Of a stretch of 64,000 nt of DNA, positions 32,918-42,967 are shown piece by piece. The notes beneath the pieces are model-generated. The model saw nothing but the letters and a program-made list of their open reading frames with translations, was not told where the DNA came from and made no database searches. The DNA is from JBCBDX01 sp039815825. GTDB taxonomy: Bacteria > Pseudomonadota > Alphaproteobacteria > Rhizobiales > Rhizobiaceae. Location: NCBI GenBank assembly GCA_039815825.1, contig JBCBYO010000003.1:1-64000 (forward strand), written 5' to 3'. Made by a program: the position numbers and the translations under genes. Within the stretch, counting starts at the first letter, position 1, and each line of letters opens with the position of its first letter.

Positions 32918-35419
32918 TTAGTTGAGCTTTTGTCGATTGTAAGGCGCAAGGTTACGCGCTGACCGACTATAGACGCGGTGTGCGTGCCATGGCCTTAGTG
33001 CACCTGGGATCGCGTGTACGATCCTTAGATTTGGCGAGTTTTCTTTTTGGACTGCGGCGCGATGCGGTTTGTCGTTCAGAAAAACCTGTACTGCCCCATT
33101 CAGGGATAGTTGCTTGGCCGTAATGATCAGGGCGCCTCGGTGAGCGGATGGTTGCGGACACATCATGCGCCCGGGTGCAAATCCTTCAATTATAAGATCG
33201 AACTTTTCACACATCGAAAAGTTGGCGCGTTCCGGATATTCGATTGCCGCGATACGGATCGGGGGAACCTTGCCTTTTCTGTACTCAGCGATACACAAGC
33301 CTTCACCGTCACAGTGAAACTGGTTGTTGCTTGGCTGCTGGCCCGGTTTTGTTGGCTGAATAATCGCATCGATTGGAATTGCGCTAGCAGCCGCCCATTG
33401 GTCGATCGTAAACCGGTTGGGCCTATTGCGATTGACCGCTAACGCTTTCTTCCGTGTGTCAGCCGACTGGACTGTCAGTGCAATCTGCTTTGCATCTGAC
33501 GACACATATAAAATAGGCGTCGGCTGAGCAAATACGGGCAGTATGGCCAGCGCTAACGGGACAACCGCGAACAATCGTATCGCGGTACGTGGTATGCAGG
33601 TCAGTAGCAATGCCGCCGTGAGCAAAAGCATGCGATTGTTGGTCATGGCGCCGACAAGCCCAGACGCAGATGCTTCGGCGAAATAGGTCGCGATTGCAAT
33701 CACCAGGTCGATTGAACCAAACATTAGTGGGAACAGCCAACCATCCATGCCAAATGGCATCGCGACCATGGCTAACAATGCTGTTGGCATCGTAACAAAC
33801 GTCACAATTGGCATGGCGGCAACGTTGGCAAACAAGCTCAACGGCGCAATGCGGTGGAAGTGATAGGCCGAAAAAATGCCAGTCGCTATACCTGCAATTA
33901 TCGCTGTAGCGGTCAGTCCGAGCAGAATTTTCGCTAAGTTGTATACGCATGACACTACGGGATGCGTGGATCGCTGCTGGTCCATAGTTCGCTGTGCACG
34001 CCAACGTGTGATGAGATCATAACCACCGATCAGCGCGAGTGTCGCCGCAAACGACATTTGAAAGCCCGGGGTTACAACCGCATGCGGTGCCAAAGCGACA
34101 ATGATGATGGCAGCAATCGCCAGGTTTCGTTTGGTCAGCGCGGGCCTATCAAAGCAAAGTGCCAAGAGCATAACCGACAGCATGATGAATGAGCGCTGCG
34201 TCGCAACGCTTGCTCCAGCCAAAAGGAGGTAGACCGCCGCAACGCTCAGTGCCGCGAGAGCCGCCCACTTTTTTGTTTGTCGCCGCGCAGCAACAGATTG
34301 GTCCCATGATAGAAAAAGGCGGACTAAGAACATCGTTGTACCCGCGACCAACGCCATGTGTAATCCGGAAATTGCAAGGATATGGGCCAATCCCGTACGG
34401 CGGAGCACATCGTTGACTTCTTCAGGAATGGCGCTTTTTTTGCCCGCGATAAGCGCGGCAGCAACGGCACTCGCCGCCCGATCTGGTGCCAAGGCGACAA
34501 TGCGATCGGCAAGAGCCACGCGTATCCCGGATAAGCCGCCGGATGGCAGGTCAGGCCGCTTTGTGAGAGTTTCCGGCGTGCCATAGCTGAAGCCATTGGC
34601 GCCATAACCGGCGAAGTAGGCTTGGAAGGCGAAATCATAACCGCCGCGTCGCACGGGCGCTGACGCAGCACGCAATTGTGCTGTGGCCCTCATAATTGTA
34701 CCGGGTACGAGATCCGAGTTTTCTTTTCGGCTGGTAATCCTGACAATGTCTGGTGCGTATCGAAGTCTGGGGCGTTCGGTTTTTTCTATCGCAACTGTAT
34801 AGCGCGCTGCGCCGCCGGGTCGGCGTTCTACGTCCAAAACGCGTCCAGTGACGGTGGTGACGACAGCTGAGCCCATCATGGGTGTCGCCCGCCAATGGGT
34901 GTGGAGCTGAGCAATTAAGGCACCAGTTGCTGCAATGGCCAAAGCCACACAACACAAATTCAAAAGCCGGTAACTTCTCGATACGTACGTTAACGCGCTT
35001 GCCAATATTAGAATTGCAGGAATGTTATGCAGAGCCGGTTCAGCAGGGAGCGTGTAGTAACTCACAGAACCGACGATTAAGAAAACCGGAACTGTCAGAA
35101 ATAGTGTGCCGTACTCGACCTCTTCGATTGCTACCAATACGAAGCTGTTTCGTACGCGGGCCAGACTGACCGAAAGTGACCAATTTGCCGTTCTATGTTT
35201 GGTGGCTACAGATGGTTTGGTGTCGTTGCTCCTTGGCCGCGCCGATGGTGACGTCGCGTCCTTCCGGGAAGGGGTGACCGTGGGGACTTTGAACGCAAGT
35301 CGTTCATCCATTTGCGGAACAGGCGCGTCATCAAACGACACGCCATCAACCCCACGCGATTTTAACTGCGCTGTGCCCGCCACCCATTTTGCCCCTTTGC
35401 CGGGAGCACTATTGAACAT
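32918..35419 (-). CDS. comEC: ComEC/Rec2-family DNA uptake membrane protein
   Basis: This 833-residue polytopic membrane protein has the ComEC architecture: N-terminal helices and a soluble DUF4131/OB-like part (about residues 100-330), followed by the competence domain with RRTGLAHILAISGLHMALVAG (about 335-355) and about ten helices. The C-terminal metallo-beta-lactamase-like part is reduced, as in many Rhizobiales. In competent bacteria it passes single-stranded DNA through the inner membrane. No other competence gene is nearby. Its stop lies one base from the convergent lexA stop. Confidence 0.92.
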   Translation of the reverse strand: MFNSAPGKGAKWVAGTAQLKSRGVDGVSFDDAPVPQMDERLAFKVPTVTPSRKDATSPSARPRSNDTKPSVATKHRTANWSLSVSLARVRNSFVLVAIEEVEYGTLFLTVPVFLIVGSVSYYTLPAEPALHNIPAILILASALTYVSRSYRLLNLCCVALAIAATGALIAQLHTHWRATPMMGSAVVTTVTGRVLDVERRPGGAARYTVAIEKTERPRLRYAPDIVRITSRKENSDLVPGTIMRATAQLRAASAPVRRGGYDFAFQAYFAGYGANGFSYGTPETLTKRPDLPSGGLSGIRVALADRIVALAPDRAASAVAAALIAGKKSAIPEEVNDVLRRTGLAHILAISGLHMALVAGTTMFLVRLFLSWDQSVAARRQTKKWAALAALSVAAVYLLLAGASVATQRSFIMLSVMLLALCFDRPALTKRNLAIAAIIIVALAPHAVVTPGFQMSFAATLALIGGYDLITRWRAQRTMDQQRSTHPVVSCVYNLAKILLGLTATAIIAGIATGIFSAYHFHRIAPLSLFANVAAMPIVTFVTMPTALLAMVAMPFGMDGWLFPLMFGSIDLVIAIATYFAEASASGLVGAMTNNRMLLLTAALLLTCIPRTAIRLFAVVPLALAILPVFAQPTPILYVSSDAKQIALTVQSADTRKKALAVNRNRPNRFTIDQWAAASAIPIDAIIQPTKPGQQPSNNQFHCDGEGLCIAEYRKGKVPPIRIAAIEYPERANFSMCEKFDLIIEGFAPGRMMCPQPSAHRGALIITAKQLSLNGAVQVFLNDKPHRAAVQKENSPNLRIVHAIPGALRPWHAHRVYSRSARNLAPYNRQKLN

Positions 35420-35501
35420 TGGGTAATTTGGGTCAAACCAAACCGGTACGGTTGATGCTCGCTTTGATTATGCTAGAGCGCCCTCCAACCCACGAGGAAA
35501 A

Positions 35502-36932
35502 ATGATGTCGAAAAACATTGTCACCCGCTTTGCGCCTTCGCCCACCGGCTTTCTTCACATCGGCGGAGCGCGAACAGCATTGTTCAACTGGCTGATGGCC
35601 CAAAAAGTGGGTGGAAAGATGCTGCTGCGGATTGAAGACACAGACCGTGCGCGTTCAACCCAAGAGGCCGTTGATGCTATCGTGGATGGTTTGAGCTGGT
35701 TGGGGCTTACCTGGGACGGTGACCCTGTTTCCCAGTTTGCCCGCGCTGATCGGCACAGGGAAATCGCGCACATGCTGTTGGATAGTGGGCACGCTTATCG
35801 CTGCTATGCCTCGCCTGCAGAACTGGAAGAAATGCGTGAAGCCGCCCGCGCTTCGGGTGCTCAACCGCGATATGACGGCCGTTGGCGCGATCGCGATCCA
35901 AGCGAAGCGCCTGAGGGCATTGATCCTGTTATTCGAATAAAGTCGCCAGCTCATGGCAAAACAACAATCGATGATCGCGTACAAGGCAATGTCGAATTTC
36001 CGAACGATGATCTCGATGATTTTGTGATCATGCGTTCTGATGGAACGCCAACTTATATGTTGGCGGTCGTTGTCGATGACCATGATATGGGCGTCACACA
36101 TGTCGTTCGCGGTGACGATCATCTAACAAACGCCGCACGTCAGAAGATCATATATGATGCGTTGGCGTGGGAAGAGCCAGTTTGGGCGCATATACCGCTT
36201 ATCCACGGCCCGGACGGCGCCAAGCTATCGAAAAGACATGGCGCTTTGGGCGCTGAGGCTTATCGTGCGATGGGTTTTCTGCCGCAAGCCCTTCGCAACT
36301 ATCTCGTTCGACTGGGCTGGAGCCACGGCGATGATGAAATTATCTCTTTAGCTCAGATGGTCGAATGGTTCGATATCGATGATGTCAACAAAGGGGCTGC
36401 GCGTTTCGATGTTCAAAAGCTAGAAGCGCTGAACGCTCATTATATGCGCGAAGCCTCGGTCGATGAGATAGTTTCTTCGCTTCCGGCTGTGATCGCCACG
36501 CTAGAAATTGGGGCCGACATAACCGAAGCCTTAGCTGGCGAAAAAGGTCAATGGTTTCAAGCGGCTATGCCCGCATTGAAGGATCGCGCAAAAACGCTGG
36601 TTCAGCTGATAGAAAGTGCCGGGTTTATCTTTGCCAATCGCCCTATCCCCTTTGATGAAAAAGCGCGCGGCCTTGTCGATGATGATCAGGCTCAAGCGCA
36701 TCTGGTGGCGCTCCACGCGCGTTTAAGTGAAATCGACACTTGGGACCATGACAGCATCGCCAACGTCATCAAAGCCTACGTTGAGGAAACCGGCCTGAAG
36801 ATGGGTAAGGTCGTGCAGCCAGTAAGAGCCAGTCTGACCGGGCAAGGGTCATCGCCTGGTGCATTTGATGTTTTGCAGGCACTTGGGAAGGAAGAATCCT
36901 TGGCTCGCATCAGTGATCAGCTTCGTTTATAG
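35502..36932 (+). CDS. gltX: Glutamyl-tRNA synthetase
   Basis: This 476-residue class I synthetase charges tRNA-Glu. The HIGH-type motif is HIGGARTALFNW (about residue 18) and the KMSKS-type motif is KLSKRHGA. Alphaproteobacteria often have a second, GluQ-like or GltX2 copy that acts on tRNA-Gln; which of the two this is cannot be told without alignment. It is divergent from comEC, sharing an 82-base promoter region. Confidence 0.96.
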   Translation: MMSKNIVTRFAPSPTGFLHIGGARTALFNWLMAQKVGGKMLLRIEDTDRARSTQEAVDAIVDGLSWLGLTWDGDPVSQFARADRHREIAHMLLDSGHAYRCYASPAELEEMREAARASGAQPRYDGRWRDRDPSEAPEGIDPVIRIKSPAHGKTTIDDRVQGNVEFPNDDLDDFVIMRSDGTPTYMLAVVVDDHDMGVTHVVRGDDHLTNAARQKIIYDALAWEEPVWAHIPLIHGPDGAKLSKRHGALGAEAYRAMGFLPQALRNYLVRLGWSHGDDEIISLAQMVEWFDIDDVNKGAARFDVQKLEALNAHYMREASVDEIVSSLPAVIATLEIGADITEALAGEKGQWFQAAMPALKDRAKTLVQLIESAGFIFANRPIPFDEKARGLVDDDQAQAHLVALHARLSEIDTWDHDSIANVIKAYVEETGLKMGKVVQPVRASLTGQGSSPGAFDVLQALGKEESLARISDQLRL

Positions 36933-37087
36933 AATAAATGAGGCCTGATTGCTGCACTGCAATGTTAGGTCTTTGGGCTACCTTGTGGCGCCGATCCAAA
37001 TAGTCTAGCAACCGCGAAAAGCCTTTATACGTCCGCATTGCGTCCAGCGAATGCGGTGCTTTGAATCAAACGAATTGGAGGATGTAA

Positions 37088-38377
37088 ATGTCTGAAAGCA
37101 ATGCAACGCTGACCACCGGTGGCAGTGAATTTGATTATGACATCAAGTCCGGCAGCACCGGACCAAATGTCGTCGACATCTCCAAATTGTACGCTGAAAC
37201 GGGCATGTTTACCTATGACCCGGGGTTCACATCTACGGCGTCGTGCGAATCAAAGATTACTTATATCGATGGGAATGCAGGTATTCTGCTTCATCGTGGT
37301 TATCCGATCGACCAGCTAGCGGAAGATGGCGACTTTTTGGAGACCTGCTACTTGCTTCTTTATGGTGAGCTGCCAACGGCGACCCAAAAGGCAGATTTCG
37401 ATCATCGCATTACGCGCCATACGATGGTGCACGAACAAATGCACCGCTTCTTCGCTGGTTTCCGCCGCGATGCTCACCCAATGGCGATCATGTGTGGTGT
37501 GGCCGGTGCCTTGTCGGCGTTTTATCACGATTCAACCGACATCTCAGATGAGCACCAGCGCATGGTCGCTTCAATGCGGATGATTGCGAAAATGCCGACG
37601 ATTGCAGCGATGGCATACAAATATTCCATCGGTCAGCCGTTCGTTTATCCACGCAATGACATGGATTATGCCGCCAATTTCTTGCACATGTGCTTCGCGG
37701 TTCCTTGTGAAGAATATAAGGTCAATCCTGTGCTTGCGCGCGCGATGGATCGCATTTTCATTTTGCATGCCGACCATGAACAGAATGCTTCAACATCAAC
37801 GGTTCGATTGGCTGGCTCATCGGGTGCCAATCCGTTTGCGTGCATTGCAGCTGGGATTGCATGTCTTTGGGGCCCCGCTCACGGCGGCGCCAATGAAGCG
37901 GCGCTAAACATGCTTGCGGAAATCGGTTCTGTAGATCGGATTCCGGAATATGTAGCTCGGGCAAAGGACAAAAATGATCCATTCCGCCTCATGGGCTTTG
38001 GACACCGTGTTTACAAAAACTATGATCCGCGCGCCAAGATCATGCAGAAGACCTGCCACGAGGTTCTCAAAGAGCTCGGCATATCCGACGATCCGATGCT
38101 AGATGTTGCAATGGAGCTTGAGCAAATCGCGCTAACTGACGAATATTTCATTGAAAAAAAGCTTTACCCGAATATCGATTTCTACTCCGGCATTACGCTG
38201 AAGGCGTTGGGCTTCCCCACCAATATGTTCACGGTGTTGTTCGCATTGGCGCGTACAGTTGGTTGGATCGCGCAATGGAAAGAGATGATTGAGGATCCAA
38301 GCCAGCGTATTGGTCGCCCACGGCAGCTATATACCGGCGAAACGTCTCGTGACTACATCCCTGTCGATAAGCGCTAG
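37088..38377 (+). CDS. gltA: Citrate synthase
   Basis: This 429-residue type I hexameric enzyme condenses oxaloacetate and acetyl-CoA. The catalytic histidines are in the LHADHEQNAST and GPAHGGANEA motifs, with the downstream GFGHRVYKNYDPRA; the aspartate lies in NIDFYSG. It has GGAGG six bases before the start. A strong terminator follows the stop and reaches into the convergent lpxB end. The upstream 155 bases presumably hold its promoter, but I see no clear hexamers. Confidence 0.98.
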   Translation: MSESNATLTTGGSEFDYDIKSGSTGPNVVDISKLYAETGMFTYDPGFTSTASCESKITYIDGNAGILLHRGYPIDQLAEDGDFLETCYLLLYGELPTATQKADFDHRITRHTMVHEQMHRFFAGFRRDAHPMAIMCGVAGALSAFYHDSTDISDEHQRMVASMRMIAKMPTIAAMAYKYSIGQPFVYPRNDMDYAANFLHMCFAVPCEEYKVNPVLARAMDRIFILHADHEQNASTSTVRLAGSSGANPFACIAAGIACLWGPAHGGANEAALNMLAEIGSVDRIPEYVARAKDKNDPFRLMGFGHRVYKNYDPRAKIMQKTCHEVLKELGISDDPMLDVAMELEQIALTDEYFIEKKLYPNIDFYSGITLKALGFPTNMFTVLFALARTVGWIAQWKEMIEDPSQRIGRPRQLYTGETSRDYIPVDKR

Positions 38378-38386
38378 AACTGTTGT

Positions 38387-38419
38387 GGCGGTCTGACTTC
38401 TCGGTCAGTCCGCCTTTTT
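38387..38419 (+). terminator. Rho-independent terminator after gltA
   Basis: The stem GGCGGTCTGAC (38387-38397) pairs with GTCAGTCCGCC (38404-38414) around a six-base loop and is followed by TTTTT. Its right arm lies inside the last codons and stop of the convergent lpxB gene. Confidence 0.9.
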
Positions 38420-39592
38420 GTCAGTATCGTCAAGCATTTTGAGCAGTACGTCAGTGACCGTTTCTTGCGGCGGCCGCTCCAAGTCCATGCGCTCACGGAC
38501 CAACTCATAGCCCTCGATGATCGCCCGGCGCTTTGTGCTCGTCGGAACAGACAATTCCTCCAGTTGACGTGCCAATAATCCGGGATTGATCAGGTGGTCA
38601 TAATACTCGGAAATGACGACACGGTCGGCTATCACGTTAGGCAGTGCTGCGGACCAAGCCTTGATCATGAATATGAACGGTTTCATCAGTAGATCGGCGC
38701 GATAGATGCTGAGGGCGGGCACCTTTGCCAACGCCAACTCCAACAGTACTGTACCGGATGCAGCCAGCGCGGCATCTGCACGGCGAAATGCTTCGATTTG
38801 CGCATCGCGACCCATGACGATGAGAGGCGATGTATGAATGTTCCATTTTCGAACCCCGTCCTCGATGAGGCCGAGGTGTCTTTCTACCGCGGGGATAGTG
38901 ATTGTGAACTTTTGCTGGCGTGCTTCAAGCGCTTGGATAACTCTTCCCATGTCCGGCATGAGCGACTTGATTTCCGAACGCCGCGATCCGGGCAAGAAAA
39001 CGAGGTTCATCGCTCTTTGGACACCGGGCTCTCCTACCTTCCCCCCCGAAGCTGCCATCAAGGCGGTATCGGTCAGTAGTCGATGGCCCACATAGGTCGT
39101 CGGAGGTCCGCCTAAATCCTTCATGATGGCGGGTTCAAATGGGAAAAGCGCGAAAACATGGTCAAAAACGCCGACCATTTTGGCGGCACGCTCCGGTCGC
39201 CAGGCCCATACGGTGGGGGCAACATATTTCGCGATTTTCATAGCCGGATGCTGGCGTTTAACGCGCTTGGCAACCCTGCTTGAGAAATCGGGACTGTCAA
39301 CCAAGAGTAGCACGTCCGGCGGGTCTTCGACAAAACGTTGCACCGTGTTGCTAAGGTGGGAAAGCAGTTTTGGTAGGCTGGCAACGACGGATGTGACACC
39401 GGTGAGCGCGATATCATCGGGGTCAAAGAAACTGTCCAAGCCCAATTCGGTAAGTTCGCCGCCACCTACCCCCGACACCCGCACATCGGCGCCATATACG
39501 GCTTTGAAGTGGCGTATAACGTCGGCGGCCAAGAGCTGACCTGATGCCTCCCCGGCGATAACGCCGATATGGACTGGCCTATCAGCCATCAA
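38405..39592 (-). CDS. lpxB: Lipid-A-disaccharide synthase
   Basis: This 395-residue membrane-associated GT-B glycosyltransferase joins UDP-diacylglucosamine and lipid X into the lipid A disaccharide. The N-terminal GEASGQLLAADVI and the LPGSRRSEIK segment are family hallmarks. Its start overlaps the lpxI stop. It is the last gene of the long minus-strand envelope operon. Its 3' end carries one arm of the gltA terminator. Confidence 0.96.
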   Translation of the reverse strand: MMADRPVHIGVIAGEASGQLLAADVIRHFKAVYGADVRVSGVGGGELTELGLDSFFDPDDIALTGVTSVVASLPKLLSHLSNTVQRFVEDPPDVLLLVDSPDFSSRVAKRVKRQHPAMKIAKYVAPTVWAWRPERAAKMVGVFDHVFALFPFEPAIMKDLGGPPTTYVGHRLLTDTALMAASGGKVGEPGVQRAMNLVFLPGSRRSEIKSLMPDMGRVIQALEARQQKFTITIPAVERHLGLIEDGVRKWNIHTSPLIVMGRDAQIEAFRRADAALAASGTVLLELALAKVPALSIYRADLLMKPFIFMIKAWSAALPNVIADRVVISEYYDHLINPGLLARQLEELSVPTSTKRRAIIEGYELVRERMDLERPPQETVTDVLLKMLDDTDKKAD

Positions 39593-40464
39593 TCAGCGCC
39601 ACTCAATAGGCGTTGCGGATCCAGGCCGATTAAAGAGATCTTATGCTCGCGGGCCAAAGTTTTGGTATGTTCGATTTCAGCGACTAGCGCGTGCCCTGCA
39701 TGCACAGCAACGGCCTTTAGCTTGGCGTTGGATGCTTTGATTATCGTTTCAGGTCCGATCGTCGGCAAATCGGCCCGTAAGTCTTGTCCGGGTTTTGCGA
39801 TCTTGACGAGGGCACCACCTCGATTGTCGGGCAATCTTTCAATCTGGCGCAAATTAACGACGCGCTCTAACATCAGATCAGTACCTTCCGCTCCTTCCAA
39901 CGCAATCAATCTTTTACGAATGGCAACTGCAGCTTGCCCCGCATCGAGCTTGCCAAGGGCCAAAGCGCCTCGCATCGCGGTATCGAGCGATTGTATCGTG
40001 GCCTGATCTGGTTTTGGACCTGCCAAATGGCCGGCAGGCGCAAGGAGATCAGGTACGACTTCGTGCACACCGCGAACGCGTATACCGACATCCTCAATGG
40101 TGCTAATGACGCCGCGTAGCAAGGCGTCGTCGCCCGCGCCGAGGCGCGGTAAAAGTCGGGCTGCAAACTTCAGTGTTGTCCAGTCGGGTATTATTCGATG
40201 GTATTTTGGCCTGCTGCGTACACCGCCTACCATGACGACATCCGTGACCTTGGCGGCCTTTAAAGCGGAAACAACGCGTCCAACGTGGCCAGTATAGACG
40301 CTTGTGAAGTCAAACGCGCGCAGTTTTGGATCGGCTTCGCCCTCAATACCCACGACAAAAGGATTTTTACCGTGCAGTTGAAGTGTCTCGGCTACCAGCA
40401 GGGGCAAAGTTCCATTTCCCGCTATGAGCCCAATGCGTTCCGGACTGTCGGTCCCGCGCGCCAA
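39589..40464 (-). CDS. lpxI: UDP-2,3-diacylglucosamine diphosphatase LpxI
   Basis: This protein of about 291 residues belongs to the DUF1009/LpxI family, which replaces LpxH in alphaproteobacteria and hydrolyses UDP-2,3-diacylglucosamine to lipid X. RIGLIAGNGTLP near the start, VMVGGVRSRP and the C-terminal AVHAGHALV are typical. I prefer a TTG start at 40464, right behind the lpxA stop and with GCGAGG upstream; a GTG at 40515 would overlap lpxA by 50 bases and has no ribosome site. It lies between lpxA and lpxB, the expected order. Confidence 0.92.
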   Translation of the reverse strand: MARGTDSPERIGLIAGNGTLPLLVAETLQLHGKNPFVVGIEGEADPKLRAFDFTSVYTGHVGRVVSALKAAKVTDVVMVGGVRSRPKYHRIIPDWTTLKFAARLLPRLGAGDDALLRGVISTIEDVGIRVRGVHEVVPDLLAPAGHLAGPKPDQATIQSLDTAMRGALALGKLDAGQAAVAIRKRLIALEGAEGTDLMLERVVNLRQIERLPDNRGGALVKIAKPGQDLRADLPTIGPETIIKASNAKLKAVAVHAGHALVAEIEHTKTLAREHKISLIGLDPQRLLSGAD

Positions 40465-40465
40465 A

Positions 40466-41338
40466 TCAAACCTCGCTGTCGCTTTCCGCGCTTGCAGAGA
40501 GTACACCGCGGTCACGCGGTGTGATGAATTTGCGCTTGCTGTCGGATAAAATAAACTGAGCGATGTCCTTCAAGCCTTCGGTCGTTTCAGCGTCTTTTAG
40601 AATGTCAGAAGCATTATCACGCAATGTGTTACCCCCACCGGTTGTAAAAAGTTTTTTTACACCATGGCGAAGAGCATGGATTTCCGACCGCGGAAGGCCG
40701 GAGCGTTTCATGCCAATAATATTAAGTCCGCCCAGATGTGCACGGCCGCCCAAGGCCATTCCGTAAGGGATCACGTCAAACTCGACCCCTGCCATCCCGC
40801 CAATAAAGGCATGATGACCGACACGGCAGAACTGGTGCAATGCTGAGCCGCCGCCCATAATGACTCGGTCGCCGATCGTGCAGTGTCCACCGATCATGAC
40901 ATTGTTGGCGAATAGGACATTGTTTCCGACCAAACAATCATGGGCAACATGCGAGTAGGCCAGAAACATACAATTGTCGCCCACGCGCGTGTCTACCCGA
41001 GCATCGGGCATACCTCGGTTCATTGTGACGCCTTCGCGAATGACGGTACCGGAGCCAATCAACAGGCCAGTGTCCTCGCCTTTGTAGCCGATATGTTGCG
41101 GGTCACCACCAAGGACAGCGTGCGGATAGACACGGCTTCTTGCGCCGAGTTCAGTTCGACCGGAAATGACAACATGCGCCATGAGCTCCACGCCGTCGCC
41201 CAGCACGACTTGCGGGCCAACATGACAAAACGGGCCAATCTGCACACCGACACCGAGTTGAGCGCCCTCTTCTACGATGGCGCTGGGATGGACAAAAGTT
41301 ACAGGAATTGTCTCACCTGCTGGTTGCGCACTGCTCAT
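40466..41338 (-). CDS. lpxA: UDP-N-acetylglucosamine acyltransferase
   Basis: This 290-residue trimeric left-handed beta-helix protein performs the first acyl transfer of lipid A synthesis. The hexapeptide repeats begin at HPSAIVEEGAQLG, and the catalytic histidine is in the AYSHVAHDC segment, followed by GGGSALHQFCRVG. Its start overlaps the fabZ stop by four bases. The C-terminus is followed by the LpxI start almost immediately. Confidence 0.97.
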   Translation of the reverse strand: MSSAQPAGETIPVTFVHPSAIVEEGAQLGVGVQIGPFCHVGPQVVLGDGVELMAHVVISGRTELGARSRVYPHAVLGGDPQHIGYKGEDTGLLIGSGTVIREGVTMNRGMPDARVDTRVGDNCMFLAYSHVAHDCLVGNNVLFANNVMIGGHCTIGDRVIMGGGSALHQFCRVGHHAFIGGMAGVEFDVIPYGMALGGRAHLGGLNIIGMKRSGLPRSEIHALRHGVKKLFTTGGGNTLRDNASDILKDAETTEGLKDIAQFILSDSKRKFITPRDRGVLSASAESDSEV

Positions 41339-41817
41339 GATGTTGCTCCCTCGGGCGACACCATGGCTTGAACCTCAGCTTCTGCTACCTTTTCTCCAGC
41401 AACAATCGCGGTGCACTCATATTTAAAGATCGTGTTTCGGCGTTTCACCTGTTTGACATGATACTCCAGCACATCGCCGGGAACCACTGGCTTGCGAAAC
41501 TTCGCTTTGTCTATGGTCATGAAAAATACAAGACTTGGCTTGTCGGCGCCGGCATTGCGAATGGCGATAGCACCTGCGGTCTGAGCCATCCCTTCAATAA
41601 TAAGAACGCCTGGCATAATGGGTTCGCCGGGGAAGTGTCCCTGAAAATGCGGCTCATTGAATGTGACGTTTTTTACACCCACTGCACTCACATCGCCTTT
41701 GATGTCGACGATCTTATCGACCAGAAGAAACGGGTAGCGATGGGGTAGCAGCTGCAAGATTTCTTGCAGATTGGCGTTTTCTAACTCTTCAGTCGGTTGT
41801 TGGATGTCGCTGGCCAT
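41335..41817 (-). CDS. fabZ: 3-hydroxyacyl-ACP dehydratase FabZ
   Basis: This 160-residue hot-dog-fold dehydratase acts in fatty-acid elongation. The active-site His is in FQGHFPGEPIMPG and the Glu in VLIIEGMAQ. It lies 13 bases after lpxD and overlaps lpxA, coupling fatty-acid supply to lipid A synthesis, as in most Gram-negatives. Confidence 0.97.
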   Translation of the reverse strand: MASDIQQPTEELENANLQEILQLLPHRYPFLLVDKIVDIKGDVSAVGVKNVTFNEPHFQGHFPGEPIMPGVLIIEGMAQTAGAIAIRNAGADKPSLVFFMTIDKAKFRKPVVPGDVLEYHVKQVKRRNTIFKYECTAIVAGEKVAEAEVQAMVSPEGATS

Positions 41818-41830
41818 GAAGTTATCCAGA

Positions 41831-42904
41831 TTATTTTTCTTTTTTCTTGGAGGCGGTAGTCAATCTCAGCAAGGCCGCATATTGGCGGTATGCTTGATGC
41901 ATCGGGACCGCAGGACTACCTGCCCAACGCTCTCCGGCGGGTATATCACTTATGAGACTTGAAGCGCCCGCGACTTGAGCACCGTCGCCAATTTGGACAT
42001 GATCTCCCACACTTACACGACCGCCGAGCATACAGAAATTTCCAACTTTTGCGGAGCCGGCCAAGCCTGCATGCCCTGCTATAACAGTCGAAACGCCTAT
42101 TTGCACATTGTGTGCGACCTGCACCAGATTGTCGATCTTCGTTCCTTGTCCAATCGACGTGTCCGTTAAAGTCCCACGGTCGACGGCGCTGTTGGCGCCC
42201 AATTCGACCTGGTCCTGGAGGACAACGCGGCCCAATTGCGGTATCTTCCGTAACCCATCCGATCGCGGGACAAAGCCGAACCCTTCCTGACCTATTCTCA
42301 CACCGGGCGACAAAACGACGGCGTCGCCGATGAGGCTATATTGGATCGAAATATTGTCACCGATATCGCAATCGCGGCCAATTTTACACCGCCGTGCAAT
42401 CACAGTATTAGGCCCAATTCTGGTGCCCCGTCCGATCTGCACATTGTCGCCAATAACAACGTTGGCGCCGAAATCGACATTTTCTTCAATTACAGCCGTT
42501 TTCGCGACGATCGCTCCGTTTGGCAATTTGTCGACGTCCGGCAACTGTGTATCAAACAGCGGACTGTTGCCCAAGCTTTCTGGAAAATAGGCAATGAGCG
42601 CATCTTGAAAAGCTTCGCGTGGATTATGTGTCGTGACCACGGGAGCTCCCATGTCACGGAGGGCTTCTGCGTCTTTCGGCCGGCACAACACTGCCAAATA
42701 ATCTGCAATTCCGGCGAAGGTGTCCTTGCCCTTCAATTTTTCGACGAAGACAATACCGCCCGCGATGGCTTCGTCAGGCTGGCAAAGCGCGGTTATTTCT
42801 GCATCGGGGGCAAAATTGTCGGGTAGTTCGACATCAGACGAGCCAATAAAGCCGCCTAACGTCAGCCGGTTTGCCGGAGTATGAAAAGAAAAATCGACAG
42901 CCAT
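41831..42904 (-). CDS. lpxD: UDP-3-O-acylglucosamine N-acyltransferase
   Basis: This 357-residue protein adds the amide-linked hydroxy-fatty acid to the lipid A precursor. It has an N-terminal uridine-binding domain (about residues 1-100) and a left-handed beta-helix of hexapeptide repeats (about 110-320) with the catalytic His in LVQVAHNVQIG. It follows bamA by 63 bases on the minus strand. Confidence 0.97.
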   Translation of the reverse strand: MAVDFSFHTPANRLTLGGFIGSSDVELPDNFAPDAEITALCQPDEAIAGGIVFVEKLKGKDTFAGIADYLAVLCRPKDAEALRDMGAPVVTTHNPREAFQDALIAYFPESLGNSPLFDTQLPDVDKLPNGAIVAKTAVIEENVDFGANVVIGDNVQIGRGTRIGPNTVIARRCKIGRDCDIGDNISIQYSLIGDAVVLSPGVRIGQEGFGFVPRSDGLRKIPQLGRVVLQDQVELGANSAVDRGTLTDTSIGQGTKIDNLVQVAHNVQIGVSTVIAGHAGLAGSAKVGNFCMLGGRVSVGDHVQIGDGAQVAGASSLISDIPAGERWAGSPAVPMHQAYRQYAALLRLTTASKKKEK

Positions 42905-42967
42905 GTGCCGCCTCCTGATGGCATGGCCCCGGGTGCATACCGAGGCGCAATGACACCTAATTTTGCT

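Noticed and set aside
36933..37087. Small RNA or tRNA in the gltX-gltA gap
   Set aside because: No cloverleaf, terminator or conserved RNA motif; most likely only the gltA promoter.
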